Of a DNA stretch of 64,000 nucleotides, positions 62,485-64,000 are shown one piece after another. The notes under the pieces are model-generated. The model searched no databases. It was not told the origin of the DNA and saw nothing but the letters and a program-made list of their open reading frames with translations. The DNA is from Arcticibacter tournemirensis (GTDB lineage Bacteria > Bacteroidota > Bacteroidia > Sphingobacteriales > Sphingobacteriaceae). The position numbers were made by a program, and so were the translations under genes. The first letter of the stretch is position 1. The number at the start of each line of letters is the position of its first letter. The stretch is from contig NZ_VFPL01000002.1 of assembly GCF_006716645.1 (NCBI RefSeq), positions 186,001-250,000 of the forward strand. Direction: 5' to 3'.

Positions 62485-63459
62485 CTACTTCTCTTTTTTA
62501 TAGCTTTTATGAAGAATCAGGAAACTGGCCCGTTCCTCTTTCTTGAAAGGAATGTCCCAGTTGCCCTGGTAACTGATTTTCGTGGGCAAAAGAGTTTCTC
62601 CATCATCAAAATAACCCATTTCGATATTCATTTTAACGTCGAAATCAAAGGCAAGATTATCATACTGCATCTCTACAGATCGTCCCATAATCTGTAAAGT
62701 ACGCTTATCAAATATCGTATTTAACTCTTTGATCATGAGTCCGTCCTTCGTCCAGCCTGAAAGGTCCGGCTTTACTTTAACCCTGAAGGTATAAACGGGT
62801 ATAGAATCAAGATATGTTCCGCTATAAAATGAATAGTCATAGTACTGCCGCATGTTGGCGCTAAAGATCTGCGTTTTGTTTCCAATAAAAGGAACACCTT
62901 TTATCGGTCGTCCGGGACTAAAAAGTAAGGTTTTAAGCTTGTCCTTATAAGATTCATTACTTCCTCCCTTTGCTTTTGTGGTAGCACCACCTGAAGCAAC
63001 AAAATCAGAATTATAAGCATTCATAAAGATGTAGTCGAACATCTCCACAGTATAAAGCTGGTACTTACCGTTCTTTTTAAGCAGCTTACCACTATCCTGC
63101 TTCACCAGGAATTGCATTTTATAAGGGCCATTATTGTTGTGAAATATCTTACGATAGATCCTTCCTTCTATCCTGTTTTTCTTATCATAGGTGAATACAC
63201 GATTTTCAGCAGTAAAGCTATATCGCTTCATCTGTCGGAAAGCTTCGTAAAAACTGGTATCACTAACAATTTTGTTTATAAATGTCTGTACGTTAATTCG
63301 CTCGGCCTTTATATTAACTGCAGAATCAAGCCTCACGGTAAGTACAGTATCCGGATTAAACCGTTTAACCTCCTGGGCCATGCCAATAACAGCAATCGTC
63401 AAAAAAAACAAAACCAGAGTCAGCAATCTTAAAGGCATAAGCTTACGGTAAATGTACAT
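62485..63459 (-). CDS. Exported protein of unknown function
   Basis: This 324-residue protein has a signal peptide (about 8-29, ending GMAQ). The Met at 63438 is an equally good start. The rest is beta-rich: RYSFTAENRVFTYDKKNRIEG near 83, YTFRVKVKPDLSGWTKDGLM near 222, and a C-terminal MEMQYD-like strand ending FLILHKSYKKEK. The pattern suggests a periplasmic or outer-membrane-associated barrel or LolA-like half-barrel, but I do not recognise a family. It lies 100 bp upstream of dnaG on the same strand with its own gap. Confidence 0.7.
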   Translation of the reverse strand: MYIYRKLMPLRLLTLVLFFLTIAVIGMAQEVKRFNPDTVLTVRLDSAVNIKAERINVQTFINKIVSDTSFYEAFRQMKRYSFTAENRVFTYDKKNRIEGRIYRKIFHNNNGPYKMQFLVKQDSGKLLKKNGKYQLYTVEMFDYIFMNAYNSDFVASGGATTKAKGGSNESYKDKLKTLLFSPGRPIKGVPFIGNKTQIFSANMRQYYDYSFYSGTYLDSIPVYTFRVKVKPDLSGWTKDGLMIKELNTIFDKRTLQIMGRSVEMQYDNLAFDFDVKMNIEMGYFDDGETLLPTKISYQGNWDIPFKKEERASFLILHKSYKKEK

Positions 63460-63639
63460 GTTATCTAAAATTATATGTCAAAGCCTAACGTCCTCATCTT
63501 TCTATTCCAATTTTGCGAGCTCCCGGCATTCTGTATCAGGCAACTGTAGCCCACGCAATTCCCGCTCTGTACATTTAGCCTTCACCCTTGAACATTAAAC
63601 ATTGAACCTTCAACTTTGAACTAACAATTCACATCCCGC
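63460..63639. other. Intergenic stretch with degenerate GAAC/TTGAAC repeats
   Basis: This gene-free gap has near-repeats of TTGAACATTAAACATTGAACC type around 63590-63625, similar in style to other low-complexity gaps (60060-60108). No promoter or structure was clear. Confidence 0.4.
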
Positions 63640-64000
63640 CTAGTTTCCCAATCGCTTCAAGGCAATATAAGCCATTAATCCAGTACTAATTGCAAGAGCA
63701 TCCTCGTCAATATCGAAGGTAGAAGTATGAACAGAAGAAGTGATCCCTTTAGCTTCGTTGCGTATTCCCAGCCGGTAAAAGCAGGAATCAGCCGCCTGCG
63801 AATAATAAGCAAAGTCTTCAGCCGCCATCCAGATATCCAGATCCAATACATTCTCTTTACCAAGGTAATCTTCAGCAAACCCACGGACCATGGCTGTCAG
63901 CTTTTCCTCATTCACCAAAAAGGGATAACCATTCATTATATGAAAATCGCAGCTACCGCCCATACTTTCAGCTATGCCTTCAGCGATCTTTTTCATCCGC
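63640..64000 (-). CDS. M20 family amidohydrolase/peptidase, C-terminal fragment (cut by window edge)
   Basis: The open frame ends at 63640 and runs off the right edge. The 120 visible residues match the C-terminal part of M20D amidohydrolases: MAAEDFAYYSQAADSCFYRLGIRN (metal-binding Glu/Asp and dimer contact) and SSVHTSTFDIDEDALAISTGLMAYIAL with the conserved His. These zinc enzymes cut N-acyl or amino acid amides. The start is outside the window. Confidence 0.88.
   Translation of the reverse strand, partial: RMKKIAEGIAESMGGSCDFHIMNGYPFLVNEEKLTAMVRGFAEDYLGKENVLDLDIWMAAEDFAYYSQAADSCFYRLGIRNEAKGITSSVHTSTFDIDEDALAISTGLMAYIALKRLGN

Overview
The window is chromosomal DNA of a Bacteroidota bacterium, most likely family Sphingobacteriaceae (Pedobacter/Mucilaginibacter-like). 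The evidence is a GH92 glycosidase, a hybrid kinase with Reg_prop and Y_Y_Y domains, a SusC-type plug domain, a NagB-LmbE fusion, a eukaryote-like (type 2) IleRS, and promoters of the Bacteroidota pattern TTTG-N18-20-TAnnTTTG rather than -35/-10. Both ends are cut: a C-terminal fragment at 1-106 and an M20 peptidase fragment at 63640-64000. I saw no rRNA, tRNA, CRISPR array, IS element or prophage.

Layout. 1-4018: a small glycan module (DUF3863-type secreted protein and GH92 alpha-mannosidase). 4021-7544: PadR repressor followed by a DUF2723 membrane protein that carries a fused N-terminal extension. 7672-11970: a 1432-residue periplasmic-propeller hybrid kinase. 12231-18087: a complete molybdopterin operon (moaC-mobA-moaD-moaE-moaA-moeB/rhodanese-tauE-moeA). 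18192-22214: a glycine-zipper lipoprotein converging on a dipeptide epimerase / PLP enzyme / PBP4 operon. 22270-23976: a GC-rich unknown gene and a gene-free stretch with several hairpins. 23977-29784: a 1935-residue alpha-2-macroglobulin-like protein with a SusC-type CarboxypepD/plug segment inserted. 29808-29928: a probable small RNA on the minus strand. 30091-37446: response regulator, recO-dgkA, ileS-dksA-lspA and a SIMPL protein. 37532-44895: a phototransduction cluster (heme oxygenase, kinase-less bacteriophytochrome, CheB/CheR/PAS kinase, single-domain response regulator). 45442-52853: a GlcNAc catabolic operon (nagB fusion, MFS transporter, sugar kinase, CBM9-like protein, esterase) and its LacI regulator. 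52979-63459: an outer-membrane barrel protein and housekeeping genes (methyltransferase, SirB1-like, prfB with its programmed frameshift, pgi, glutaminyl cyclase, yraN, dnaG).

How genes work together. Heme oxygenase would supply biliverdin to the adjacent phytochrome. The phytochrome lacks an output domain, so the signal probably passes to the PAS-rich kinase encoded 10 bp downstream and then to the response regulator. The GlcNAc genes cover import, phosphorylation and deamination of amino sugars under LacI-type control. The molybdopterin operon has no molybdoenzyme in the window, so its client is elsewhere.

Most interesting points: (1) the plug domain sits where a bait region lies in alpha-2-macroglobulins that still have the thioester CxEQ; (2) the minus-strand sRNA has a good promoter and terminator and is complementary to a SusC-like translation start; (3) the split light-sensing cascade; (4) the IleRS signature motif is GIHH, not HxGH, which is linked to mupirocin hyper-resistance; (5) several genes have a -7 box only 4-5 nt before the start codon, which predicts leaderless mRNAs.
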